The notes under the pieces were generated by a model. It was not told the origin of the DNA and ran no database searches. It worked only from the letters and a program-made list of their open reading frames with translations. Below are positions 28,934 to 40,476 of a stretch of DNA of 64,000 nt, in pieces (position 1 is the stretch's first letter; each line of letters starts with the position of its first letter). The position numbers were made by a program, and so were the translations under genes. The DNA is taken from contig CAJNDS010000015.1 of NCBI GenBank assembly GCA_905221605.1, positions 124,001 to 188,000 of the forward strand, written 5' to 3'. This stretch comes from Symbiodinium natans (lineage: Eukaryota > Sar > Dinophyceae > Suessiales > Symbiodiniaceae).

Positions 28934-31900
28934 AGCCGAGTGGGGCAGCGGCCGTCTGAGAGCTTCTGGGATGCTTGGTTTTCAAGGTTTGCGTGCTATT
29001 GTTAGTCCATCTCCTGTATTCATGTTTCTTCCTACCAGTGACTGTAGAAAGGCCCAGCTTTGGACGGTACTGTATGCGCTGGACATTCCCGGGCGCACAA
29101 GCTGAAGTTTAATGGCTTAGTCATTACGCCAGGGACAGAATCCTGCAGCACGATCGCATCTATGGTGCAAGGCCGGGGGCTTGGTTCAATCGCGAAGCAG
29201 CGACGAAGCAGCACCGACATCAATGCAACACAGTACAGTTCTGTGGAAGCATTTGGGAGCTTAAAGTTGTGTGGGCAAAACATGAAAAAACCGTTAGTTG
29301 AGCTTCCTGTGACAACGTCGTGCAAGCGGAGCTCTGTGTGAGTCCTGGTGTAAGGAGCACGAAGGAGCCTCCAAAAGAGTGGGTGCTTGCCTGAGGTGAT
29401 GATTTCGTCATGCCTGTCATCGCGTTTGATAGGTGCTTGCGGGAGTTGTGAGTTCAAAGGTGGTATAGTGACATGGTGCCTTCATGTGGGTCTTTTGAAT
29501 ATGGGCCCTTGGGTTCTATGGGGTATAAGGGCTCCAAAACACAGGGCCCATAGTACCAGATTCGAAGAGCACCTTGGCACCCCTCAGCATCCAAGGACTT
29601 GAAGAACCTCCAGTCAGCTGCTGCTGCAGCCCGGAGTCAGGCCTCTCTGGTCAAAAATACGGGCTGTAATACAATAACAAATAAATAGATAAATAAAGAA
29701 GTATATATATATATGTGTACATATATATATATACAACATCAGATAATAAACTCTACTATAATGTAATGTCATGTCATGTCATGTAATGTAGTGTAATGTT
29801 TTTTCATCTAGTTTAATCTAATCTAGTCTACTCTAAGAAAATGGAATATGAAAAGCAGAATATACTACTACACAATATAGGTATATGCCATAAAGAATAT
29901 ATGTATAGAAAGATAAAGAGAGTAAAATATAATGTACAACATATAATGTACAATATAATGTACAATATATAATTTATTATATTTATATATTGTATACTGT
30001 ATAATGTAAAATGTATAATGTATAATCGATAATGTAGAAAATATAATTTATAATATATAGTGTATAATACCTTTACTTGTCCTTGCCTGGCCAAGGTGGC
30101 AGCGAGCCACAGCAATGGTCAGCCCAACGGCAAAGTCCGGGAGACCCAGGGGCCGGGTCCTTGGGGCTGAGCGGAGAAGCCACCGAAGTCAAATTTTACT
30201 TGCTGTTTGTCATGGCGGCACTGCAAAGTTTTGTCAGTGGATCGATGCTCAAAGCCTGCATTACTGCACAAGACGCTATTAAGACGGTGGTATGTATGTT
30301 TCAAGCGGTGCAAGAGTGTAGATCAGCGGCTCGATTGCTGGTTCGGCTTAGAAGCCCCGAACCCATAAGATCTATGAGATCTCACCAGTTCCCACAAACC
30401 CGGATTTTCCGCGCATGTTGGTCGTGCTGGTTTCGTGCTATTTGTACTGGTATCCTAGTCTCAACGAGCTCATGCAAAAGACACCACGAAGCAGAGGTTG
30501 GGTCTCAAGGTGTGATGGCTGCGGTTGGACTGGTCTCTAAGCCTTCATGGAAAAGCCCAAGTGATGAATGCTGAGGTTTGACGTCCGCTTTGCGTTGTCT
30601 CCGGACACTAACGGAAGCGGAGGCCAAGCATTTCGGAGTCATCTTTCGTGGTCGTGAGTGAGATCGGCGGGATCTGTAAAAATGTCGGTCGAAATCTTCA
30701 AGGGGCCCCCAAGTGATCCCGGGAGTTACCCCCCCCAGAATGCGAATGTGGCGGAAACGGTGGCGAGGGCACACGGACTTGATTTGGAGCCGAAATATTG
30801 TGCACATGTCGCCTCCAGTGGGTGCGCGGCACGCTGGGGGCGAGGACGACCCCAGCACCCGAAAGTGCAAGCTCTGTTTCCATGAGGTGACGAGGTAGTC
30901 TTTTTCCACGCGCTATCAAGACTAAGCGGCAGGTCCCCGGTAGGTCACGGCCCTGCAGCTTAATTTCAGTTGGCCGAACCATGCGTGGGAAAGGGCCGAA
31001 CTCCGCAGGCTATTCCCAGAGCTCCCAAGGAGGGCGGCGACAGGCCATCAGAGCTTGGGGTTGTGGAGGCTTTGTGGCTAGAATTTTGCCACTTAACTTC
31101 ATTGCAGTGAGAATGTTCCCGGCCAGAGCTGTGCTGATAGCCAATCCCTGGATGGTCCGCCAGGCAGCCGCGAAACCTCCAAGCCTGGCCCCTGAAAATG
31201 CTAGCGTACCAAGCCCAACTAGCATGTGGGACTGATCCAAAAAGCTCAGGCCTGCAAGAGGATCTGCTATCCCTGGATGCTGGCTCTCACCAGCAAGGCC
31301 TTCGAGGTTTTTGTCTGTGCCGAGGGTATCTACCACCTCCTTAGCGGGACCGGACAGTAGTTACAGCACCTGTCGTGCGTCGGTGGTGACCTTGCAAGAC
31401 GCACGCCTCTCTCAGGGCATGCTGCGCATGACAGCACGACCATGTGTCTCCCAAGTGTGGTTTTCCCAATTGATTCAGTCCGTTTAAGTTTTTCAGCTCC
31501 TGAGATTTAGAAACTCCAATGCTCAAAGCTTTGCAGGCCTTCACCAGGCCGCCTCGAGCCCTGCCCTGGACGATCTTATCGCTCTGGGCCCGGCGACGCC
31601 GCTCCGGGCTTAGGCTCCCAGGCTCCTGAGGTCGTGAGATCTTTTGGGGATTTTGCTAAGGATGTAGGGGTCCCTGGCCCTCCACTCTAGGGTTCCATAA
31701 GGTTGGGTCCCGCAAGGCTTTGAGCCAGGTGTTGTTCACAGAGGCCCAGATGACCTGTTTGCTTCGATCATCCCCTCTCCGCGAAATTCTCTGGGGGCGG
31801 GTCCCCTTGCGGGATTTGGGGTGGGCACTCCAGGGATACTCGGATGCCCTGCGGGATTGTTGGGGCCGGGCTCTCCAGGGTGGGCACTTCTGGGATGCTT

Positions 31901-34000
31901 CGGCGGGACTCTCCCGGGCTTCTTTGCACTCCAGGGACCCAGGCCAGAAGAACTCTGGGAGGACGAGAATGGTTGGCTTACATAAATCCTGACAACCCCA
32001 CGTCGAGGGTGGGGAAGTAGATGGAAATAGGCATCCCCACAGAAGGATGAAAAGAGAGGTGAGAGGGCACCCTATAGTTCAGGGAACCACATGGTTCTCA
32101 GCTCCGAGGTCTCGGGCGAAGAGCGCCCCGGCCGTAGCGACGCCAGAAGGAGGAGTTTGGGGGAGGGTTGAGGGTTTTAACGGCTGGAAAATTTTGCCCG
32201 ATCCACCGGGCCATGGACAATGTTGCTTTCCTGATCCCAGGAGCAGGTCAAAACCTTTTGGCTTTCGCATCTTTCGCTGACTTCGGCAGCATGCCGCAGC
32301 AGGCCGATGGTGTCCCTGTATGGTCCTTGAGAGCGATGTGCTGGGCATGCATTTGCGAGGCGCAGCCTGCGCCAGCTGCATTGAATGGAGGACCGGTTGG
32401 CCGTGGGTACTTTCGAGCGGTGATGCCCTGTACCACATTGTTCCTGACTTCTGTGTGATGTCCTTGTGCCCTCAGGCCAACAAACAGATCGGCGCAGCAA
32501 GACAGAAGCGACTATATAAGCTGAACGACAGGATTCCCCGCACCTGCGGCTCCCATGGCAGCCGCGAAGCCCGGGCATGTTTGATTCCTGACTTCCAGGG
32601 TTTCCATGATTTTTCCTTTTCTTTCTGGATTTCAAAACACCGGAGCATGCGCTGACCCTTCCCGCTCCAGTTGGCTGGCACATTTATGTAGAGCCACAAG
32701 AGGGCGAGGGTAGGAGTGCTGCGACATTTACGTTCTTCCCCCAAGTGGGCTGGGCACCCCGTGTATTTTGTGGGTAAAAGTGTCTGAGAGTTGGTTGCTT
32801 TGCCAGGCCGAATTTTGCCGATTTCGGATCGGCGCCGACCTTTGACGCGCCTTGGCCAAACAGCAACAACAACAAGAATAGTTGTAACAGCTTGCGCGCC
32901 GTCTCGGCAGCCGGGTCGGCCTAAAACAACCAAAGTTATGTAATATGTCACTTGGTGCAGGCTGGACTCAGGGGCAAGGCCTCATACGGCATCGGAGGGT
33001 TCCCTGAAGCTAGGAAGGTTCGGGTGGTTTCCAGGAGGGTCTCAATGGGGAATTGTGGCCGTTTGGCACGTTTTTGCTTGAGGCTTTGTGCAGCCAGTGA
33101 TGCAGTCCTGGGTACGAGAAATCCGAAGGGTTCATGTGTGGGGGCGGCCCAAGTGGTTCGGGCAGGTCCCACAATACAGGGGAGGAGGGGGAAGGAGACC
33201 AGATCCTGGTTTGCCGAACCCTGTCAACCCTATAAAGCCCTCTAAACCACTACAAAACCTTGTCAAAACCTTGTCACACCCGCTAAAGCCGCAAAAGCCC
33301 TACGAAACCCCTTTACAATCCTCTAAAACGCATCAAACCCCCTAAAACCCAGAAAGCCTTGAAAAACACCCCAAAACTCCTCCCCCGCCAAAAAAAACAA
33401 AAACATCCGAAAACCCTAGAAGGCCCTTTGCGAAGTCTTCCGTGTCTCAGGCGTTGGCTCCGACGGCTGCGGCAGCTCCGGCTCAGCCAAGCTCGGGGCC
33501 TTCGGTTCGGGGCTTGGCTCTCTCAGCAGATGTAAGGGGTTCAGGGTTTAGGGTTTAGGGTTTATAGGGTTTAGGATTTAGGGTTTAAGGTTTAGGGTTT
33601 AGGGTTTAGGGACGGTTGTGGGTTTGGGGTTTGGGGTTTGGGGGTGTTTGTGTCGCTTTTTTGATCGAGGAGCAGTGGGCGGCAATCCCTGGGCACCAAA
33701 GAGATCGGGCGAATCCTTGAAAGGGTCTCAAAGGGAGTGTCGCAAACCCTGAGGCCATCCTGGACCCTCAAGAAAGAGACATGTGTGTGCTGAGGCAAAT
33801 CTGCTCGACCTGCTGTGAGCTGCCTCTGAACATCAAGTGCAGCTCGAAATGGAGTCCCTCTCAGATCCCTTGAGAAGGGTCTCTTTCGCCGAGCATCTTA
33901 GACAGACGTGTGCCAAGCACATTCTGTGAATGACAGGTTGCCCTGGCCCCATCTTCTAGTTCGGAATTTAAACGCACGGAGGCCCTTGACAGCAGAGGAG
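28934..34000. other. Long stretch without recognised genes
   Basis: Open frames exist on both strands (for example 29032-29457 minus, 31010-31336 minus, 32472-32951 minus, 32168-32458 plus), but none has a recognisable domain and their composition is not clearly coding. Short coding-like segments at 30100-30170 (SHSNGQPNGKVRETQGPG) and 30813-30895 (STRKCKLCFHEVTR) may be isolated exons. Repeats: TA/TGTAATG-rich 29690-30070, degenerate CCCTAAA-like 33230-33410, TTTAGGG 33541-33611. Confidence 0.45.
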
Positions 34001-35457
34001 TAGCAAAGGAAGCTGGACCCAAGAAACCGAGATCACCTGCCGTGCGTTTGCACCACTCTTGGACTCAAAGAGCTCCAAAAGCATCCGCGCATGCCACATG
34101 TGCATCGCCCCTCTGTCTTCTTCGGAGCCACTGCTGCGCGTGCAATCTGCATGGAATGACGCTCCTGACACCTTCAGAGTATACTGCTTCACTGGCCCGC
34201 CTCCATGCTTGTTGTGCTGCTTAAATCCATGTAGTACCTCACGTAACCCGCACTCATCAGGCATGTCTACAACGGTCGGTCTATGAATACGAATGCGCAG
34301 ACTGCAATGCAGGCCCTGCGCGCGCAATGGGCTCTGTGAAAGACAGCAGGCTCATCTTAGATCAGGGCGGCGGACAAAATTGAATGAAAGGATTTGGACG
34401 AGAGGGGTATTGTTAAGCCACAGACGAAGGGGAACTCTGCAAGGGTGAAAACAGCGACCGATGACAGACATTGCCATCCTTTGCGGGAGATTTTGTGATG
34501 CCTATCGGTTCCTCGCCCGCTCCGCAAGATCCGCATGCCGTCGTGCGCGGCTGCCGCGATGGTGCTGACGCGAAGAACCTCGGACAGGCAGGCAAGGACG
34601 CAGTGAAGCAGAGGCAGAGATTGAGGGGGATCAGCGAGATGGGTCGGGCAGTGTCCTATGCGATGAAGCGGGTGGCTGCGATCCAGCCAACTGCGGACCA
34701 CCCTCAACAACATCGACATGCTAGACTTCTGCCGTAGGGACGGTGTGCCTGCCGATCGCACTCGTGAAGGGGGCACAAGAACAGCAACCACACAGCGGCG
34801 CATGCAGAAAACCCGCCGCGAGAACCGCCAGTAGCAAACTACCCCACCCGTCCACCACGGCAAGGACACAGAGAAGGATGTGATCGGATGAGGCTGAGCG
34901 GCGACCGAAGAAGCGGTCAGACACCACCGGAGTCAGCGCGATGCGACCGAAAATGTGGCCGCTCCACCAGTGATGGACCGTTTCGCAGGTGCATCCGGCG
35001 AAGAACACACGCAACACTATTAAAGCCTACCGCAACGACAAAACTTGCCAAAAAGAAGATCTATGGGACCCGACAGACCCCACAAGCACAGAACTTGCAA
35101 CAGACGAACTCCCAATTTTAAAACGGGGGCCTTGGAGATCAAGATCGCAACCCTGGCAAAAGGGGGGACGCTAACAGGGACCCACCTTCGGACGATACGA
35201 ATCGCACGTGTGCGCACGATTCGCTTATCTCCGAAGAACAAGTACCTTTTGTTGTGAAGTCAGGCAGCAGCGAACAGGTGGCTACAACTCGTGCAAGTCG
35301 CTACTTCGTGTCGATGTCTCCGGACATGGCTGTTGGCTTCCAAGCCACCGTGTGGCTCGAAACATGCAAGAGTAAGAGAAATATGTGGTGCAAGATGACG
35401 GACAAACATAAGTAACATAAGGTACTGATCGTCAGTGTTTAACGAATGGATCAATGA
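34001..35457. other. Unassigned region upstream of retroelement remnants
   Basis: Frames are open on both strands. The + frame across 35168-35400 (with EEQVPFVVKSGSSEQVATTR) and the minus frame at 34357-34869 both look partly protein-like, but neither could be assigned. Decayed retroelement sequence is the most likely content, given the neighbours to the right. Confidence 0.3.
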
Positions 35458-35799
35458 TCAGTGTTTCACACTGGCCGCGACGACTGGCTCACAGACATAA
35501 AGTGTTGTCGCTGCAGGCGAAAGTATGCCATTTCCAGAAGCTCGACCCGATCTCCATTCTGATTCTGCAGCACCCCGACCTGACCACGGGGCGCGGCAAC
35601 ACGGTCTCCCCTGCTGGAGGACAGGCCCTTGTAGAACATCTTCTTTACGAAATGGACCACCGCTTATTGGCACTGAAAGCCCCGACGACGTCTCGCAATG
35701 CAGGCTCCAGGCGAGTAAGGCAATGACCATGTTCAATTGCGAAATGATGCGCAGCGTCCTAAATCGATTCCAGATCTGCGCGCATGGACAGACGACAGG

Positions 35800-36095
35800 A
35801 GACTGTAATCCGCGCTCTTCCGATATCTTCCGATGCATGCGAATTGTCTGGGTTGCCAACCGAATGAACGACGACTTGCGGCGCCAAAAAGATATTCGGA
35901 ATAGCTCAACGCTTCCACATGAGATCGACAACGAAGCCTGTCGCCGCAAGCGTCGTGAGCGCCATGAAATCAAGCTGACCGGGGTGCGTCCAAGGTTCAT
36001 GGTCTCGTTGGTGTAACCCAAGAAGTAGCCGAGCGTGGCGAACACAAGGGCAAAGGAAAATTGGCGACTGGCATCGGCTCCTGTGTAAGTCTGCG
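35800..36095 (-). pseudogene. Possible copia-type RNase H fragment
   Basis: Within a longer minus-strand open frame (35458-36450) the segment YTGADASRQFSFALVFATLG, then YFLGYTNETMNLGRTPVSLI, then SWRSRRLRRQASLSISC resembles the RNase H region of Ty1/copia elements (a GY-x-VG-T stretch followed by SLISWRSRRLRR-x-ASS). No integrase or reverse transcriptase is found next to it. The rest of the open frame is antisense to the LINE fragment and is a shadow. Family assignment is from memory of the motif. Confidence 0.4.
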
Positions 36096-36319
36096 CCGTA
36101 GGAGTTTTGCAGGGCGGAGATTGGCCGATCCGCCGTAGAAACCCACTCGCTTCACGATGCAGTCTGCATTTGATCCAAGACCTACAGAGCAAGCGATCTG
36201 ACCAGCATCCACGCGCGTTCGCTTTATCGTTGCTTCGGCGGCATTGTTCGTGCCCGGAACACCCGTTCCCCATGTTGCACCGACGAAGACCTCGCATTGC
36301 TCCACCAAGCAGCGCTGCG

Positions 36320-38325
36320 CTGCTGGCGGCCGTGCGTCTTGGGCGACTCGTCGCGCTCCGGAAGCCGAATGGCCGTGTGCGTGCCCTAGTTTCGCCGCTT
36401 TGTCGCCCGAGCCTTGGCCCAACACTTCGCCGACGCTCTCCAGGCTGCATGCATGCCGTCTGTCGGTGCGTTCGACCATATTTCCCGACAGGCCATGCTC
36501 GAGGGGTTGCGATCGCGGCCTCAGCTTGCTATGCTTGCTTCTCGCCTGCCATTTGCTCGCCAGTTTTACGGCAGCGAGAGCAGTTACATCTGGACGGACG
36601 ACGCGGGGACCGAGCACGAGGTCTTGCATGCGGAGGGCGGAGAGCAAGGTGACCCCCTGATGGCTGCGCTCTATGCAGTAGTTCAGCACCCCGCCGTCCA
36701 CGATGTCGCGTCAGCGCTGCAGCTAGGCGAGGGTGTTTTTGCCTTCCTCGACGATACTTACATCGTCAGCGTTCCTGAGCGCGTTTCCAACCTGTATGGC
36801 GTGCTTTGGGACCGTGATGGACCGTGCGCGGGTCCAACTCAACCAAGGCAAGACCCGTGTTTGGAACGCGGCAGGGGAGGAGCCGCCCAACCTCGCCGCG
36901 CTCCAACCAGACCCGAGCTCTGCTGCAGACCCGAGCTCTGCTGCAGACATCTCGGCGCGCTGTCCAATTACCTCCTCCGCATGCTGCCGCCGCATTGTAC
37001 CGCCGACATCCGCCGACTATTCTCGTGAGCATGAACAATTGCCTCGGCACTCTGCCCTTTGGGGAGGAAGCACCCGTGCTGTCGGCGGAGATGCCCTCGC
37101 CACAGCGCGGCTTCCGCTCGGTTGGGGGCAATTATCCGCCTGCTCCGGCGTACAATTATCCGCCAGTACAATGGTTCGAACCTTCTGCACATTCAACAAC
37201 ACCCGCTCTGCATATGCCAATGGCTTCTTTAGCCGCAGTTTCACCACCGCCCGGAACGTGGTTTTTTCTTCTCAAGCAATGCAACTAGCAGCTTCAAGCG
37301 CGAACGGCGCTTACTGGGCCTCCTGGCAGGATGCCTTCCCTGCGTTGCCCAGCACTTCCCCGCAGACATGGCGCAGCTACTAGCCTGCCTTCGTGCGCCG
37401 CACGCAGGCATGCCGCCCGGCTGCAGCGCACGTGAGGTTGGTTTCCAAACCTCTGACTGGGGCGCCGGGGCCGCACCAACCGCGCCCGAGCGCTGCTGCT
37501 GTCGCAAGCTGGACCCCACTCGGGCCGTGCGCTCACAGTCTTCCCTACGTCCGCAGCTGTTGCCCTGCCGCCCGCTCACCTCCGTGTCCATTTGCGATGG
37601 CTGCGGCTGCCACTCCTGCTGGCGCCCCGCACTTGCCGTTGCAGAGAACGCCTCGACTCCTCGGGCGACCACCGCTCAGCTTGTGCCACGTCTAGGGTGT
37701 TGGCGTCCAGCGAGCATGCAGTCTCCCAGGTATGCCGGGAAGGTGGTGCGCGAGCTGCACGCAATGTCAGGGTCGCCGACATGAACATCGATGTTCCTGT
37801 CAGCGACGCACGTTGCATCGAAGTTGTCGCGAACGGCTTACCTCTCTGGCACGGGGCGCAACTCGCTATCGACGCCACTATCGTCAGCCCGCTTACATGG
37901 GCTGGCATGCCGCAGCCGGGCGCCGACGCCCGCCCGGCGCAGCAGTGCAGGCCGCCGCTCGCCGAAAGCGGCGCCAAACGTACCGCGAGCTTGTGAGCGC
38001 ACGGCGCGCGCGGCTCGTCGTGGTCGAGGTAGGAGGGCGCTTTGGTGTCGAAACCGCCTCCTTCCTCCGCCACCTTGCGCGCCACTGTGCTGCGAGTCTC
38101 CCACCCCAACTCCGGGCCGCCGCGAGCGTAGGGTGGGTGCAGCGCTGGTCCGGCCTCCTCGCAGTCGCGGCCATGCGCGCATACGCATCGTCCCTCCTTG
38201 AGCTACCGCCTGGAGGCGACATGTGCGATGCAGGAGCTGGGCCCGACCTGCACGAGATCCTCGCTGAGGTCCGGGACAGCTCCTCGCCGTTCGCCAGCCG
38301 GCTGCCGGCAACCCGACCTGAGTAG
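36320..38325 (+). pseudogene. Decayed LINE-type retrotransposon with reverse transcriptase and restriction-like endonuclease end, copy 1
   Basis: A finger-region motif LGRLVALRKPNGRVRAL (about 36340-36385) is separated by a frameshift from RRFVARALAQHF. An apparent internal deletion joins this to GAFDHISRQAMLEGL. The RT core has EGGEQGDPLMAALYAVVQ and FAFLDDTYIVSVPERV (the catalytic FLDD box, about 36740-36786), then another frameshift to RVQLNQGKTRVWNAAGEEPP. The C-terminal part carries a CCHC-like motif (CRCRERLDSSGDHRSAC), then NIDVPVSDARCIEVVANGLP, GAQLAIDATIVS and, after one more frameshift near 37950, RLVVVEVGGRFGVETASFLR. The last elements fit the PD-(D/E)xK-type endonuclease of CRE/R2/NeSL-like LINEs. 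Several frameshifts make it inactive. Confidence 0.75.
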
Positions 38326-39329
38326 GATGTCACTGGGACCGCGGTCACTGTCGCCAAAAGAGCTTCTGCTTGTCTAACCTTGTAGCACGAAACGCCGCTC
38401 GCGGCTTGGACGTTGCTGAGGAGCTCTGCCAAGCTTGCAAAGCCTCGCTTGCTTTCAAATGCCAGGCCCTCGATGTGCTTGTTCCACATGGAAGGGTGCG
38501 CCCATAGCCTCACAGCCCCACCATTCTCCTGGCGAAGCAGCGCTGCCCATGTACAGTTAGGACGTAAGCGACATCGTAGGTAGGTCAACTTGCCGTCTTT
38601 CTTGACAGCCCGACCGCAATGGCTTATGCACCGCTCCTAGCTTTTGGAAAGCATCTTCCCGCGTCGCGTATGATTTCACACATTTCACGAACTTGCTGTA
38701 GACATGGCTTGCCGGTCGTTTCATCGATCGATGTTAGTTTGTTGCGTGGCTCTGAAAAGTCTGGATCCGAGTCTTCTAGCGAAAGGGTCTGCTTAGCAGT
38801 ATGAACGAGCTGATGCCAGCAGCTGGGTTTGACATTCAGGGATGAGGCAAACACCTGTGATCTCCGAGATTGGTTGCGGTTTGTCATGGGGGTGGTGCTG
38901 GTGTTGGTGGTGTTGTTAACCCCATCGGTCCCTGACCCTAATTGGGAACATTAGGGGTAACCACACTAACCCCACACAGGTCCTACGTCAGAAAGGGTGC
39001 CCTGAAGCCCTGAAGTCCAAAAGTCAAAGGGGTTTAGGGTTTAGGAGCAGTGAAGACAACAAGTCTAAAGGACTACGGGCAACCCACCCCCACGACTCCA
39101 AGACCTTGAGCCTGTCCCTATCCTCCAACTGTTCTCGAAGCAAGTAAAGTAAAGTTCAAGTCCGGAAAGCCTCTACAAAATGCCCTGCCAGACCTGTAAG
39201 GATGCCTTAAAAACCCTTGTAAGCATGCCTCAAAGCATCTCGTAGAATGTGTAAGGATGCCCTATAAACTTTCCAAGCCTTGTAAGGATGCCGTAGAAGA
39301 CCCCGGTTCCGGTTGTAGCAGGGCTGATC
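38326..39329. other. Spacer between the two LINE copies
   Basis: No gene recognised. Contains imperfect TGTAAGGATGCC-type repeats at about 39196, 39218, 39248 and 39281. Confidence 0.5.
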
Positions 39330-40476
39330 GTCCCGCTGCGCACTGGGCTTCCTGTGGCTTCCTGGTGTGACACCTTTCCCGTCATCCAGGCTCGGGCACC
39401 CGGGGCTGCTGAACGCTTGCTCAGTGCCCTCGATGGCAGAATCCCCCTGCCCTCTGCCGCCGCTGCTAACAGCGCGCGGGAGCGCCTTTGCGACCTTGGT
39501 TTCGCCGCGCCTGTGTGGCCGGCAGTCCTTGACGTCGCGGCCGCGCCCCCAACACGAGAGGGAGGGGGGGGATGATGCTGGCAATGCCTTGCGGGGCTGG
39601 CAGCGGCGAGCCGCCCGTGCGTGCGATGAGCGCGCGTGTGAGACGCAGCTTTCTGACCTTCCACCTGCGTCCTGCGCGCTGCTGCTCTCGCAAGCAGGGC
39701 CTCACTCTGCTCGCGCCTTCACCGTCTCGCCCACCCACGAGGCCGTGCTACTTTGCCGGCTGCGCCTGGCCCTCCCACTCGCTCCGCGATCCTGCAGCTG
39801 TGGGGGTAGGCTGGACCCCTTTGGCGATCACCGGGCCGCTTGCGCCACGTCGGGGGTCCTCGCCCGCGCGCGCCGCGCCGCTCGAACGAGCGGTCGCTGG
39901 GGGCGGCGCTCGCGTCGCGAGGAATGTGCGTGTCGCGGACATGAACATTGACGTGCCCGTCGCCGATGACCGGCGGATTGAAGTGGTCGCCAACGGGCTC
40001 CCCCTGTGGCATGGCGCGCAACTCGCCCTCGATGCCACCCTCGTGTCGCTGCTGACGCGTGCAGGGGAACCGCGGGCTGGCGTCGAGCCTTGCCACTGCG
40101 TCGCCGCGGCAGCGAGACGCAAGAGGCAGGGCACGCATCCGGAACTGCAGCGGGCACGGCGCTGCCGCCTCGTCGTGATCGGGCTTGAGGTTGGGGGGCG
40201 CTTCGGCGCTGAAGCAGCCACCTTCCTCCGCTTGCTTGCGCACCACTGGACTGCGACTGTGCCGGCGCACTTGCGACCTGCGGCCCGGGCAGCATGGATC
40301 TCCGCTGGATTGCGCTGCTCGCAGTGGCGGCGCAGCGCTCCTTCGCCAGCTCCCTCCTTGAGCTGCCCCTGGCGGGCGAGGCCAACGGCGACGACAGCGA
40401 GCCCGAGCTTCATGAGCTCCTCGCTGACGGGCGCTGGGAACGGCCGGTCGCCGCAAGCCGCCTCCCTGCCCGCTGA
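39330..40476 (+). pseudogene. LINE-type retrotransposon, copy 2, 5'-truncated to the C-terminal endonuclease half
   Basis: Three frames must be joined. 39354-39575: MASWCDTFPVIQARAPGAAE. About 39567-39880: DDAGNALRGWQRRAARA through LALPLAPRSCSCGGRLDPFG and GDHRAACATSGVLARARRA. About 39880-40300: NVRVADMNIDVPVADDRRIE, LPLWHGAQLALDATLVS, CRLVVIGLEVGGRFGAEAAT. The end shifts to 40294-40476 (LLAVAAQRSFASSLLELPL) and stops. It matches copy 1 closely over the endonuclease half but keeps better residues. 5' truncation is the usual outcome of target-primed reverse transcription. Confidence 0.75.

Noticed and set aside
35458-36450. 330-aa minus-strand ORF taken as one gene
   Set aside because: Its first third is antisense to the LINE reverse transcriptase region; only the 35800-36095 part resembles a retroelement domain.
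39719-40456. 185-245 aa minus-strand ORFs in the GC-rich LINE copy
   Set aside because: They are shadows of the + strand LINE frames, which show the conserved endonuclease residues.
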